Shown piece after piece: positions 54,786-62,617 of a stretch of DNA of 64,000 bases (its first letter is position 1; each line of letters begins with the position of its first letter). Source of the DNA: Cuneatibacter caecimuris (GTDB lineage: Bacteria; Bacillota; Clostridia; Lachnospirales; Lachnospiraceae). The notes under the pieces are model-generated. The model did no database searches. It saw nothing but the letters and a program-made list of their open reading frames with translations, and had not been told where the DNA came from. The stretch covers positions 670,828 through 734,827 of the forward strand of contig NZ_SGXF01000001.1 in NCBI RefSeq assembly GCF_004216775.1, written 5' to 3'. The translations under genes and the position numbers were made by a program.

Positions 54786-57377
54786 CTATCCTTTCCACAT
54801 GCAGCAGCAGCCTTTTTGATCTGATTTTGTTTTATAAAGCGCCTCATCAGCCCTGGCAAGCATTTTCTCTACAGACATCTCCGTTTCCCGGCAGACCACA
54901 ATGCCGGCAGAACATGTAACAGTAATCTTCCCTCTGCCGCAATTATCCCGAAATGCCCGGCATATCTCATTTCCTTTTCTGAGGGCAGCTTCCTCTGATC
55001 CCATCCGTTTCAGTATTACAGCGAATTCATCCCCGCCATACCGGGCCAGTATGTCCGTTTCCCTGGAATGGGCGCGAAGCAGAGAGCCGAAATCACGGAT
55101 CATCCGATCCCCTTCGGCATGGCCCAATTTATCATTGACCTCTTTCAGATTATCCAGATCAAAAAGATATACCGCAAAAGGCCCCTCCTCTCTTCTCAGA
55201 GCCTCCTCCGCCACATGGAGCCCCCTCCGGTTCAGCAGCCCCGTAAGATAATCCCGGTACGCTTCACTGTGCAGTCTGCGCTCCCGCTCCCGGACCACAG
55301 CCGCCGCCCTGACACGCGCCAGCCGTTTCCATAAGCTCTTTTGGGTATAAGGACGGCTGATAAAGTCATCTGCTCCCATTATTAAAGCCTTTTCTTCCAG
55401 CAAAGCGTCCTGAGGCCCCGACACAATCACGGGAATATTCCAGATTTTTTTCTCTTTTTGAATATACTCCAAAACCGCAAAACCGCCTTCTTCTCTGAGA
55501 GACAAGCTTAAAATCACTCCGGCAATTCTGTTTTCATGCTTTACGATACATCGGATCGCCTGTACGGCATTTTCTGCCTCCTCGATCCGATATCCACACT
55601 GAAAAGTTTCCCGTGCCAGGCGCCGGTATTCCGAATCTTCATCCACAATCAGAAGGACGCCGGAATCTTCTTCACAATCATCCCTATCCTCTTCCCGGAC
55701 ATCCCTGCCTGTACTCTGGCTCTCAAGACTTTGAGCCAGTATTTCGAACTCCCTGCAGGGCATTGGCTTGGAAAAATAGTAGCCCTGGACATAATCACAC
55801 CCAATATCCCGAAGGCGTTCCAGCTGTTCTCTGGTCTCCACGCCTTCCGCCACCACACTCAGATTCATCCACCGGGCCAGTCCCATAATAAAACGCAGAA
55901 TTCCCTGGTCTATGGGTTTTGCCGTTTCGCTTTGAATAAATTTCATATCCAGCTTTAAGACATCCAAAGGCATTTTGTTGAGCATGTTCAAGGAAGAATA
56001 TCCCGTTCCAAAATCATCCATCTCTATGATAAAACCCAATTCCCGCAGATTCCCCACCGTATGGATAATCTGCTCCGGATTTTCCGTGTAGGCGCTCTCC
56101 GTAATTTCCAAATGAAGAAGAGAGGGCGGCAGGCTGTATTTTTGGATCAGCCGCAGCAGGATATCCGCCAAATCCGCCTGGTATACGTCCGCCCTGGAAA
56201 CATTCACAGAAATGGGGATCGGCTGATATCCCTGATCCAGCCACCTGCGCAAAACTTTACAGGTTTCTACCCAGACGAACTGGTCCAGACGGGTAATAAA
56301 ACCGTTTTTTTCAAACAGAGGGATGAACTCTGCAGGAGACATGAATCCCCATTCCGGATGGTTCCAGCGCACCAGGGACTCCGCTCCCGCCAGCCGGTCA
56401 TCCTGAATTGTATACTTGGGCTGCAGATAAATAAAGAACTGTTTTTCCGCCAGGGCCTTCTCCATACTGTCCGTAATCGCCTGTTCCCGCAAAAGCTTGT
56501 TCCGGAGATTATCATCATATACCGCAAAGTGTTTTGCATACTGCCCCTTAATGCTGTGCGCAGCCAAAAAGGCCCTGTCGCACATCTGCTCTACAGATGT
56601 AGCCCTGTCCCTTACCGGATAAATCCCCCACTTCACCACAACGCTCTTGGTATTGGAGAGTGCGTTCAACTGTGCTTCCGCCTGGACAAACAACTGATCC
56701 GTATACTCCTGGTGCTCCAGCAGGCAGGCAAACTGATCTGCGTTAAACCGCCCGCAGATTCCCTCTTCCCCTACTAATTCGGAATACATATCCGCGACTC
56801 CGCAAAGAAGCTTGTCTCCTGCCGGGACGCCGAAAATATCATTGATCAGTTTGAAATTTTCAATGTCAGAGCAGATGATATCATAACTGCGGTCCGGCTG
56901 CTGAAGCAGGATCTCTCTCACCCGCTGATAAAAAAACTCCTTGCTGTAAAGTCCGGTCAGCCGGTCATACTGAAACTGGTTTACCATCGCAGCAGTTTCC
57001 CGGAGATGTATGATGCTCGCTACCCTGTGCAGAATCACCTGCGGCTTATAGGGCTTGGCCACAAAATCAGCAGCTCCATGGGAAAGAGCCGCCACCTCAT
57101 CGGATTCTCTGTCGCTCTGGGTAGTTACAATTACAGGAATTGCCGAGTACACTGCATCAGCTTTGATAATAGAAAGAAACGTATACCCATCCATCACAGG
57201 CATCACAATATCCAGCAGAATCAAAGAAATGTCCGCCCTGTTCGTTTTCAGCACATCCAGAGCTGCCTGTCCATTCTCCGCCTCCAGTACACTATACTCG
57301 GAAGACAGGATTTCCCGCAGCATCATCCGGTTAATTTCATTATCTTCTACGATCAAAACCTGTTTTTGCGCTATCAT
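54786..57377 (-). CDS. cyclic-di-GMP turnover protein: REC, degenerate GGDEF, EAL, degenerate REC, GGDEF
   Basis: 863 residues. REC1 (about 6-125) has the acceptor D56. A first GGDEF-like domain (136-290) is degenerate: GRFNADQF replaces the active loop. The EAL domain (305-550) reads ESL at 333-335 and keeps the metal and catalytic set: E333, N392, E424, D454, D455, K475, E511, Q531. REC2 (573-690) has Ser624 at the phospho-Asp position and Arg for the conserved Lys, so it is a pseudo-receiver. The last domain has an intact GGDEF at 781-785 with an RETD I-site five residues before it. Both synthesis and breakdown of cyclic-di-GMP are thus possible. First gene of the operon. Confidence 0.9.
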   Translation of the reverse strand: MIAQKQVLIVEDNEINRMMLREILSSEYSVLEAENGQAALDVLKTNRADISLILLDIVMPVMDGYTFLSIIKADAVYSAIPVIVTTQSDRESDEVAALSHGAADFVAKPYKPQVILHRVASIIHLRETAAMVNQFQYDRLTGLYSKEFFYQRVREILLQQPDRSYDIICSDIENFKLINDIFGVPAGDKLLCGVADMYSELVGEEGICGRFNADQFACLLEHQEYTDQLFVQAEAQLNALSNTKSVVVKWGIYPVRDRATSVEQMCDRAFLAAHSIKGQYAKHFAVYDDNLRNKLLREQAITDSMEKALAEKQFFIYLQPKYTIQDDRLAGAESLVRWNHPEWGFMSPAEFIPLFEKNGFITRLDQFVWVETCKVLRRWLDQGYQPIPISVNVSRADVYQADLADILLRLIQKYSLPPSLLHLEITESAYTENPEQIIHTVGNLRELGFIIEMDDFGTGYSSLNMLNKMPLDVLKLDMKFIQSETAKPIDQGILRFIMGLARWMNLSVVAEGVETREQLERLRDIGCDYVQGYYFSKPMPCREFEILAQSLESQSTGRDVREEDRDDCEEDSGVLLIVDEDSEYRRLARETFQCGYRIEEAENAVQAIRCIVKHENRIAGVILSLSLREEGGFAVLEYIQKEKKIWNIPVIVSGPQDALLEEKALIMGADDFISRPYTQKSLWKRLARVRAAAVVRERERRLHSEAYRDYLTGLLNRRGLHVAEEALRREEGPFAVYLFDLDNLKEVNDKLGHAEGDRMIRDFGSLLRAHSRETDILARYGGDEFAVILKRMGSEEAALRKGNEICRAFRDNCGRGKITVTCSAGIVVCRETEMSVEKMLARADEALYKTKSDQKGCCCMWKG

Positions 57378-57479
57378 TTTCTACCTTCTTATTCGTCATC
57401 TGCCTGTTTACAGCAAAAAATATAAATAAACAGATTGTTTTCGACTTATATGTCTACGTTTTGTTGTTTAACTATTGGT

Positions 57480-57508
57480 ATTATAACAAATCTCATAAAA
57501 TTATGCAA
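57480..57508 (-). promoter_or_regulatory. predicted promoter of the phosphorelay operon
   Basis: TTGCAT, a 17-base spacer and TATAAT on the minus strand, about 100 bases before the first start codon. The leader between is AT-rich; I see no riboswitch in it. Confidence 0.65.
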
Positions 57509-57529
57509 TCTAATCATCTTCATTCCTGC

Positions 57530-57575
57530 AAAAATGGAGCCGTCCCGGACTTCAATCAAGTGCGGGAACAGCTCC
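57530..57575 (-). terminator. terminator after glgB
   Basis: GGAGC and GTTCCCG pair with CGGGAC and GCTCC on the minus strand, then ATTTTT. It lies about 70 bases after the glgB stop and just upstream of the next operon's promoter. Confidence 0.75.
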
Positions 57576-57642
57576 AATGCAGTATGAGAAAATTTGCTCT
57601 TTTTTACTCAGTCTCAAGCCCGATCAGCTTCTTCAGAGGAAG

Positions 57643-59748
57643 TCATTTCTTCTTCTCCCCGGGCTTTTCTGCCGGATTCCCGGCCGCTGGTGTTTTAGCG
57701 GCAGCCGATGCTTTGGAAGCTGCTGCTTTCCTTCCGGATGCTTTCTTTCTTCCCGGCTGGCTGCCAATCCGCTCCAGCACCATAGCCGTACGGCTGGGAA
57801 GATAAACCAGAAATCCAATCCGTCCGTCGGGAATCGTCTCCGCATGGTAGACCACTTCTCTGGAGATTCGGCCCTGCCCGCCAACTTCAGGGTCATCCGT
57901 TGACAGCACGACACGATAATCTCCTTCTGTCCTGACCGGCATAAAATATCCTCCAAAGGAACGGGTCGGATTGAAGTTAAAAGCGAATACACGGCCTTTC
58001 TTCTGGTACATCAGTATTTTGTCCCCCTGATGCACCCAGAGATTATGAGCGTCTCCGGTCAGCAGTTCAGACTGCTCCGCAAAATGCACCATCTCATTGT
58101 CAAATTCATTCAGCCACTCATATTTCAGCTCATGGTTTTCCACCAGACTCCACTGGCGCCTGCAGTAATGGTAGCTCCAGCCGTTGCCCTGGCGGGGGAA
58201 ATCAATCCACTCCGGATGGCCGAACTCGTTGCCCATAAAATTCAGATAGCCTTCGCCGCCCAGGCTCATGGTCAGCAGGCGGATCATCTTATGCAGGGCA
58301 ATCCCCCGGTCGATCACCATGTTCTGAGTCTTTTTCTCCATGCTCCAGTACATCTCTTTATCGCAGAGCCGGAACATCACCGTCTTATCTCCCACCAGCG
58401 CCTGATCATGGGATTCCACATAACCGATCACCGGCTCTTCCGGCCTTCTTCCGGTGAGTTCGTACCAGATATTCCAGATATCCCAGTCTTCATCCGGGAC
58501 TTCTTTCAATGTTCGCACCCACAGATCCGGTTCTCCCATGGCAAGCCGGTAATCAAATCCCAGGCCGCCGTCCTCTATGGGGAGGCAGAGCCCCGGCATG
58601 GCGGAGGTATCTTCCGCGAGAGAAAGTGCTTCCGGGTTCACCTCTTTGATCAGCTCGTTTGCCAGCTGCAGATAGGTCACAGCCTCTGTGTCCGTATTCA
58701 ATGAAAAATATTTATCATAATGATCAAAACTGCTGCCCAGGCCATGATCGTGATACAGCATGGAGGTCACCCCGTCAAAACGGAATCCGTCAAAGCGGTA
58801 TTCTGTCATCCAGAATTTCAGGTTGGACAGCAGGAAATGCAGCACCTCATTCTTGCCATAGTTAAAAAGCTTGGTTCCCCAGGCCTGATGGTCTCCTGCC
58901 GGGCCTTCATGGAAAAACTGATATGTAGTCCCGTCAAATTCATTGATTCCTTCATTGGTATTGCGCACCGCATGGGAATGCACCACATCAAGCAAAACCG
59001 CGATCCCCATGGTGTGGGCGGTATCGATCAGCTCTTTCAGATCATCCGGGGTGCCGTACCTGGAGGATGCGGCAAAGAAATTGGACACCTGGTATCCGAA
59101 AGATCCATAATAAGGATGCTCCATCACCGCCATAATCTGAATCGTATTATATCCCAGCGCCTGTATTCTGGGAAGTACATTTTCCCTGAACTCCGCGTAG
59201 CTCCCGATACCATATTTCTCCTGAGCCATGCCGATATGGCACTCATATATCATCAGCGGCTTTTTCGGGTGAAATACTCGTTTCCTCCAACGGTATTTTT
59301 TCTCCGGCGCGTAAACTTCTGCACACCAGAGATAGGTTTCCGGGTCCTGCACCACCCTGGCAGCATACAGCGGAATCCGTTCCAGGACCTTCCCGCCGTG
59401 GTGCACCACTGCTTTCACGCGGCAGCCGTTCCACAGCGCGTTTTTTCCGGGCAGAAAAATTTCAAAGTTGCCGTTATCCAGTTTCTTCATCGGGTGGGAA
59501 GTCTGAGACCAGCCGTTGAAATCTCCCTCCAGATACATAGCGTCTGCACCGGGAGCCCATTCCCTGTAATACCAGCCGCCTTTTTCCTGATGGAACCCAA
59601 AATACAGGTGACCGTTGGCAAACTCTGTCAGCGGCCTTCCGTCGGGAAGCAGTTCAGCCTTCTTATGCGCATAGTTCTCCATACGCAGATTGATATCACC
59701 CTCGTAATTTTTCAAAAGCGGATCAATCTCTAAAATTCTGTATCCCAT
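57643..59748 (-). CDS. glgB: 1,4-alpha-glucan branching enzyme
   Basis: 701 residues. An N-terminal CBM48-like domain (about 60-150; YREWAPGADAMYLEGDFNGW), a GH13 barrel with the nucleophile Asp in DGFRFDGVTSML, acid/base Glu in SLAEDTSAMPG and transition-state Asp in VESHDQALVGDK. The sequence is of the eukaryote-like GH13_8 type, not the usual bacterial GlgB. A Lys/Ala-rich tail of about 40 residues (GRKKASGRKAAASKASAAAK onward) ends it, unusual for the family. The ATG at 59748 has AAAGGGG at a proper distance; a GTG six bases earlier is too close to it. No other glycogen genes are adjacent. Confidence 0.93.
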   Translation of the reverse strand: MGYRILEIDPLLKNYEGDINLRMENYAHKKAELLPDGRPLTEFANGHLYFGFHQEKGGWYYREWAPGADAMYLEGDFNGWSQTSHPMKKLDNGNFEIFLPGKNALWNGCRVKAVVHHGGKVLERIPLYAARVVQDPETYLWCAEVYAPEKKYRWRKRVFHPKKPLMIYECHIGMAQEKYGIGSYAEFRENVLPRIQALGYNTIQIMAVMEHPYYGSFGYQVSNFFAASSRYGTPDDLKELIDTAHTMGIAVLLDVVHSHAVRNTNEGINEFDGTTYQFFHEGPAGDHQAWGTKLFNYGKNEVLHFLLSNLKFWMTEYRFDGFRFDGVTSMLYHDHGLGSSFDHYDKYFSLNTDTEAVTYLQLANELIKEVNPEALSLAEDTSAMPGLCLPIEDGGLGFDYRLAMGEPDLWVRTLKEVPDEDWDIWNIWYELTGRRPEEPVIGYVESHDQALVGDKTVMFRLCDKEMYWSMEKKTQNMVIDRGIALHKMIRLLTMSLGGEGYLNFMGNEFGHPEWIDFPRQGNGWSYHYCRRQWSLVENHELKYEWLNEFDNEMVHFAEQSELLTGDAHNLWVHQGDKILMYQKKGRVFAFNFNPTRSFGGYFMPVRTEGDYRVVLSTDDPEVGGQGRISREVVYHAETIPDGRIGFLVYLPSRTAMVLERIGSQPGRKKASGRKAAASKASAAAKTPAAGNPAEKPGEKKK

Positions 59749-59796
59749 TCTCACAACCCCTTTCTTTCACCTCCCAGAACATGTCCGGTTATATCT

Positions 59797-59825
59797 ATTG
59801 TAACTTTTTCCGAAGATTTCGTCAA
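59797..59825 (-). promoter_or_regulatory. predicted glgB promoter
   Basis: TTGACG, a 17-base spacer and TACAAT on the minus strand, about 50 bases before the start. Confidence 0.6.
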
Positions 59826-59900
59826 CCTTCACGAACCAGTTTAGTAATTTTTTTGCAAAAGAATATGATATACTCGAAATAATTCAAAGGAGGTACCGCG

Positions 59901-61070
59901 GTGGACATATTATTCTCAAACCGGCTGAAATCCTTTCAGACCGGCATTTTCTCAGCCTTGAATGAAAAGAAGGAACAGCTTTTAAAGGAAGGTAGGACAA
60001 TCTACAACCTGTCCGTGGGCACGCCCGACTTTCCTCCGGCCCCGCATGTGATGCAGGCGATGGAAGAAGCCTGCCGCAATCCGGAAAATTACAAATATTC
60101 TCTCCGGGATCTTCCGGAGCTGCTGGAGGCTGCCGCAGAATATTACCAAAAACGGTTCGGCGTTTCCCTGAATACAAACCAAATCATGACAGTGAGCGGT
60201 TCCCAGGAGGGGCTGGCCCATATCTGCCTGGCGCTCTGCAACCCCGGCGACCTGGTGCTGGTTCCTAATCCCGGCTATCCCATTTTTGAAGCCGGCCCTT
60301 TTCTCTCCGGCGCGCAGATAGGATATTATGAGCTGAAACCAGAAAACGGATATCTGCCGGATTTATCATCCATCCCGGAAGAAACCGCGCAGGCGGCAAA
60401 AGTAATGATCCTCTCCTATCCCTTAAACCCTGTCTGCGCTGCGGCGCCGGACAGCTTTTATGACGAGCTGATCGCATTCGCGCGCAGACATAACATTTTC
60501 ATTCTCCATGACAACGCTTATGCGGATATTGTCTACGACGGCAGCACCGGAGGTTCTTTTCTGCAGCATCCGGGCGCATGCGAAGTGGGCGCTGAATTTT
60601 ATTCTCTATCCAAAACTTTTAATCTGACCGGAGCGCGGATTTCATTCCTTCTGGGCAATCCTGATGCCATACGGGCATTCCGCCTGCTGCGTTCTCAAAT
60701 TGATTACGGGATTTTCCTGCCGGTCCAGTACGCTGCCATCGCCGCCCTCACCGGGCCCCAGGATTCTGTAAAGGCTCAGGCAGAGGAATATGAACGGCGC
60801 AGAAACGCTCTTTGCCGCGGCCTTACAGCCATCGGCTGGCCGGTTCCGGACAGCGAGGGGTCCATGTTCGCATGGGCGCCGGTTCCCGGAGGGTTTTCTT
60901 CCTCCTCTGCTTTTTGTGAAGAGCTGATGTCCCGCTCCGGTGTGATCTGCACTCCGGGCAGCGCCTTTGGCTCTCTGGGGGAGGGTTATGTGCGTTTTGC
61001 GCTGACCTTGCCTGTGCCGGAATTGGAGAAGGCTGTGGGGGCTGTAAAGGACAGCGGGATTCTTGCATGA
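59901..61070 (+). CDS. PLP-dependent aminotransferase, class I/II
   Basis: 389 residues. Fold-type I features are YNLSVGTPDFPPAPHVMQAM, the ring-stacking region SGSQEGLAHICLAL, ILSYPLNP, DNAYADIVYDG and the PLP lysine in EFYSLSKTFNLTGARISF. It resembles LL-diaminopimelate/aspartate-type aminotransferases; the amino donor and product cannot be fixed from sequence. It starts at a GTG with an excellent AAAGGAGG ahead. Monocistronic, ended by the hairpin at 61115. Confidence 0.88.
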   Translation: MDILFSNRLKSFQTGIFSALNEKKEQLLKEGRTIYNLSVGTPDFPPAPHVMQAMEEACRNPENYKYSLRDLPELLEAAAEYYQKRFGVSLNTNQIMTVSGSQEGLAHICLALCNPGDLVLVPNPGYPIFEAGPFLSGAQIGYYELKPENGYLPDLSSIPEETAQAAKVMILSYPLNPVCAAAPDSFYDELIAFARRHNIFILHDNAYADIVYDGSTGGSFLQHPGACEVGAEFYSLSKTFNLTGARISFLLGNPDAIRAFRLLRSQIDYGIFLPVQYAAIAALTGPQDSVKAQAEEYERRRNALCRGLTAIGWPVPDSEGSMFAWAPVPGGFSSSSAFCEELMSRSGVICTPGSAFGSLGEGYVRFALTLPVPELEKAVGAVKDSGILA

Positions 61071-61114
61071 AATAATCAGCAGGTTTTCCTGGGTTCCTCT
61101 GCCATTTCGCACAA

Positions 61115-61218
61115 GTCGCGGGGAGGAGGCAGAAGAAACTCCGGAGGGTCCATGCCAATTCTTGGCTATACCCTCCTACGTTTTTTCTGCCTCCTCCTGC
61201 CCGGGCTTTTTTCTGGCT
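61115..61218 (+). terminator. 3' hairpin element and terminator, copy B of a two-copy structured element
   Basis: An outer 13-bp stem joins GGAGGAGGCAGAA (61122-61134) to its complement (61185-61197), with a G-T pair beyond it. Inside are GGAGGGT/ACCCTCC (61143-61149, 61170-61176) and GCCAA/TTGGC (61154-61158, 61162-61166). A TTTTTT run follows at about 61207. It begins 45 bases after the aminotransferase stop and is homologous to 14335-14414. The rest of the gap to 61318 holds nothing I recognise. Confidence 0.75.
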
Positions 61219-61318
61219 GCGGATTTTTCTTGTCTTTTTTCTGCTGTTTTTTTGGATTGATTATGCTGAAGCTATTCGAGGCGTATGCGGATTGAATACT
61301 GGATTTGTGATGTTTTCT

Positions 61319-61792
61319 TTATATTCCCCTTTTGTAAGCATTATAATGAGATTCCTTACAGTGGCTGTTCCAGTATTGTTCTATTCCATGATCATGAATT
61401 TCTTGATTTCCATTAAGCCATTTCTGGTACACTTCATCCTCAAATATGCCTCTTGTTTGAGTGCAGGGAAATTCGTTACACTCACCGCAAAAATCAACAA
61501 AATGTTCCTTTGTACATTCCAAAATAAAGCATCCCTGAATACTGCACGTATGATGTGTTCGGTTACGGCATCCTGAACAAAGCCCTGCGCCATACATCTC
61601 TAATTCGTTTAGAAGTGTTTTTGTATTGCTGACAGAACTTAAATTATGTATTTGATTAAATTCACAGATACCATCCAAGTGATGTAATAATGTATTAGCC
61701 GATTGACATATTATTCCCTCTGCATAGGCGGTACAAGTGTAACAAAGCAGAGAACACGGCGCAATATGATTCAGCAATTTTTCTTTTTCCAT
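61319..61792 (-). CDS. DUF3795 cysteine-rich protein
   Basis: 157 residues. Cysteine pattern (APCSLLCYTCTAYAEG, GLCSGCRNRTHHTCSIQGCF, ECTKEHFVDFCGECNEFPC) is that of DUF3795, a small zinc-binding-like family of unknown function. AT-rich compared with the neighbours. Standalone. The start has only a weak ribosome binding site in view. Confidence 0.8.
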   Translation of the reverse strand: MEKEKLLNHIAPCSLLCYTCTAYAEGIICQSANTLLHHLDGICEFNQIHNLSSVSNTKTLLNELEMYGAGLCSGCRNRTHHTCSIQGCFILECTKEHFVDFCGECNEFPCTQTRGIFEDEVYQKWLNGNQEIHDHGIEQYWNSHCKESHYNAYKRGI

Positions 61793-61923
61793 TTGGGATT
61801 TCCTTTTAGTTTTTTCTGCTTCAATATCATTTGCTGTCTGGTTAATTTGGTCTTTGTATACCTTATCCCCCCTAAAGCAAAAGCATAACCAGCTGTTTTG
61901 TTAATCAAAACAAATGTACTATG

Positions 61924-62196
61924 TTATGCAATTTCCTCTATTTTTGTTTTCACCCTCCTCAGCTCATTCTCACGGATCAATAGCATCTCCTTTTCATTCT
62001 CGAGCCTCAAAGAATCGTCCGACTTCCTGTTTAAGTCAAGATGCCCTTCAGCAATTAACTGGATGTTTTTATTAGTTTCATTCTCAAGCGTGAGCTGAAG
62101 ATCAGTCACCTTAGAATCAAGTCCATCCAGCCTATTCAATATCTGTTGCAATACATGATCTATTCCTTCCATTCTCTTTTCCTCTACGTTCTGCAA
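61924..62196 (-). CDS. small coiled-coil protein
   Basis: 90 residues, almost entirely heptad-like coiled coil (DHVLQQILNRLDGLDSKVTD ... LRLENEKEMLLIRENELRRVKTKI). Similar small proteins occur widely in Clostridia without known function; they are often tails of longer DNA-element genes, so this could be a truncated piece. The 150 bases before it in the same direction (62197-62346) contain nothing I recognise. Confidence 0.5.
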   Translation of the reverse strand: MQNVEEKRMEGIDHVLQQILNRLDGLDSKVTDLQLTLENETNKNIQLIAEGHLDLNRKSDDSLRLENEKEMLLIRENELRRVKTKIEEIA

Positions 62197-62346
62197 TAAT
62201 TCCTTAACTGCCAGCCGGCGGACGCTACGCCTGCTGCGTCAATCCACACCCGTCCGACCATATAGGCTTGTTGCAGTTATGGCTTGCCCAGTACCACAAT
62301 CAACGAGGCTGCAATTTACTGAATGGCTTACCCCCTCATAATCACA

Positions 62347-62595
62347 TCAGACCATATAAGGGTCTTTTGCAATCTGGATGGCCAGACAGATCCAAATAAA
62401 CATCACCACAGCTCCCACAATTCCGATCACACGAATAATACGGCCCGCCCCATCCGCTGGTCTCGCGTCTTTCCACTGCCAGCCAAACAGAACCTCCCAG
62501 GAAAAGTTCGGCGCTGCCGCCATTACCAGAAATACCGTCAGCGCGAGCACCTTTAAAATCATCCCCCATACATTTATATTGTCCCAAAGATTCAT
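62347..62595 (-). CDS. small two-helix membrane protein
   Basis: 82 residues with two hydrophobic helices (about 10-33 and 52-75) around a short Trp-rich linker (SWEVLFGWQWKDARPADG). No family recognised with confidence. It lies 22 bases after fbp on the same strand, so the two are probably co-transcribed. Confidence 0.65.
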   Translation of the reverse strand: MNLWDNINVWGMILKVLALTVFLVMAAAPNFSWEVLFGWQWKDARPADGAGRIIRVIGIVGAVVMFIWICLAIQIAKDPYMV

Positions 62596-62617
62596 ATCCC
62601 CGCCCCCTTCTTTTTCG

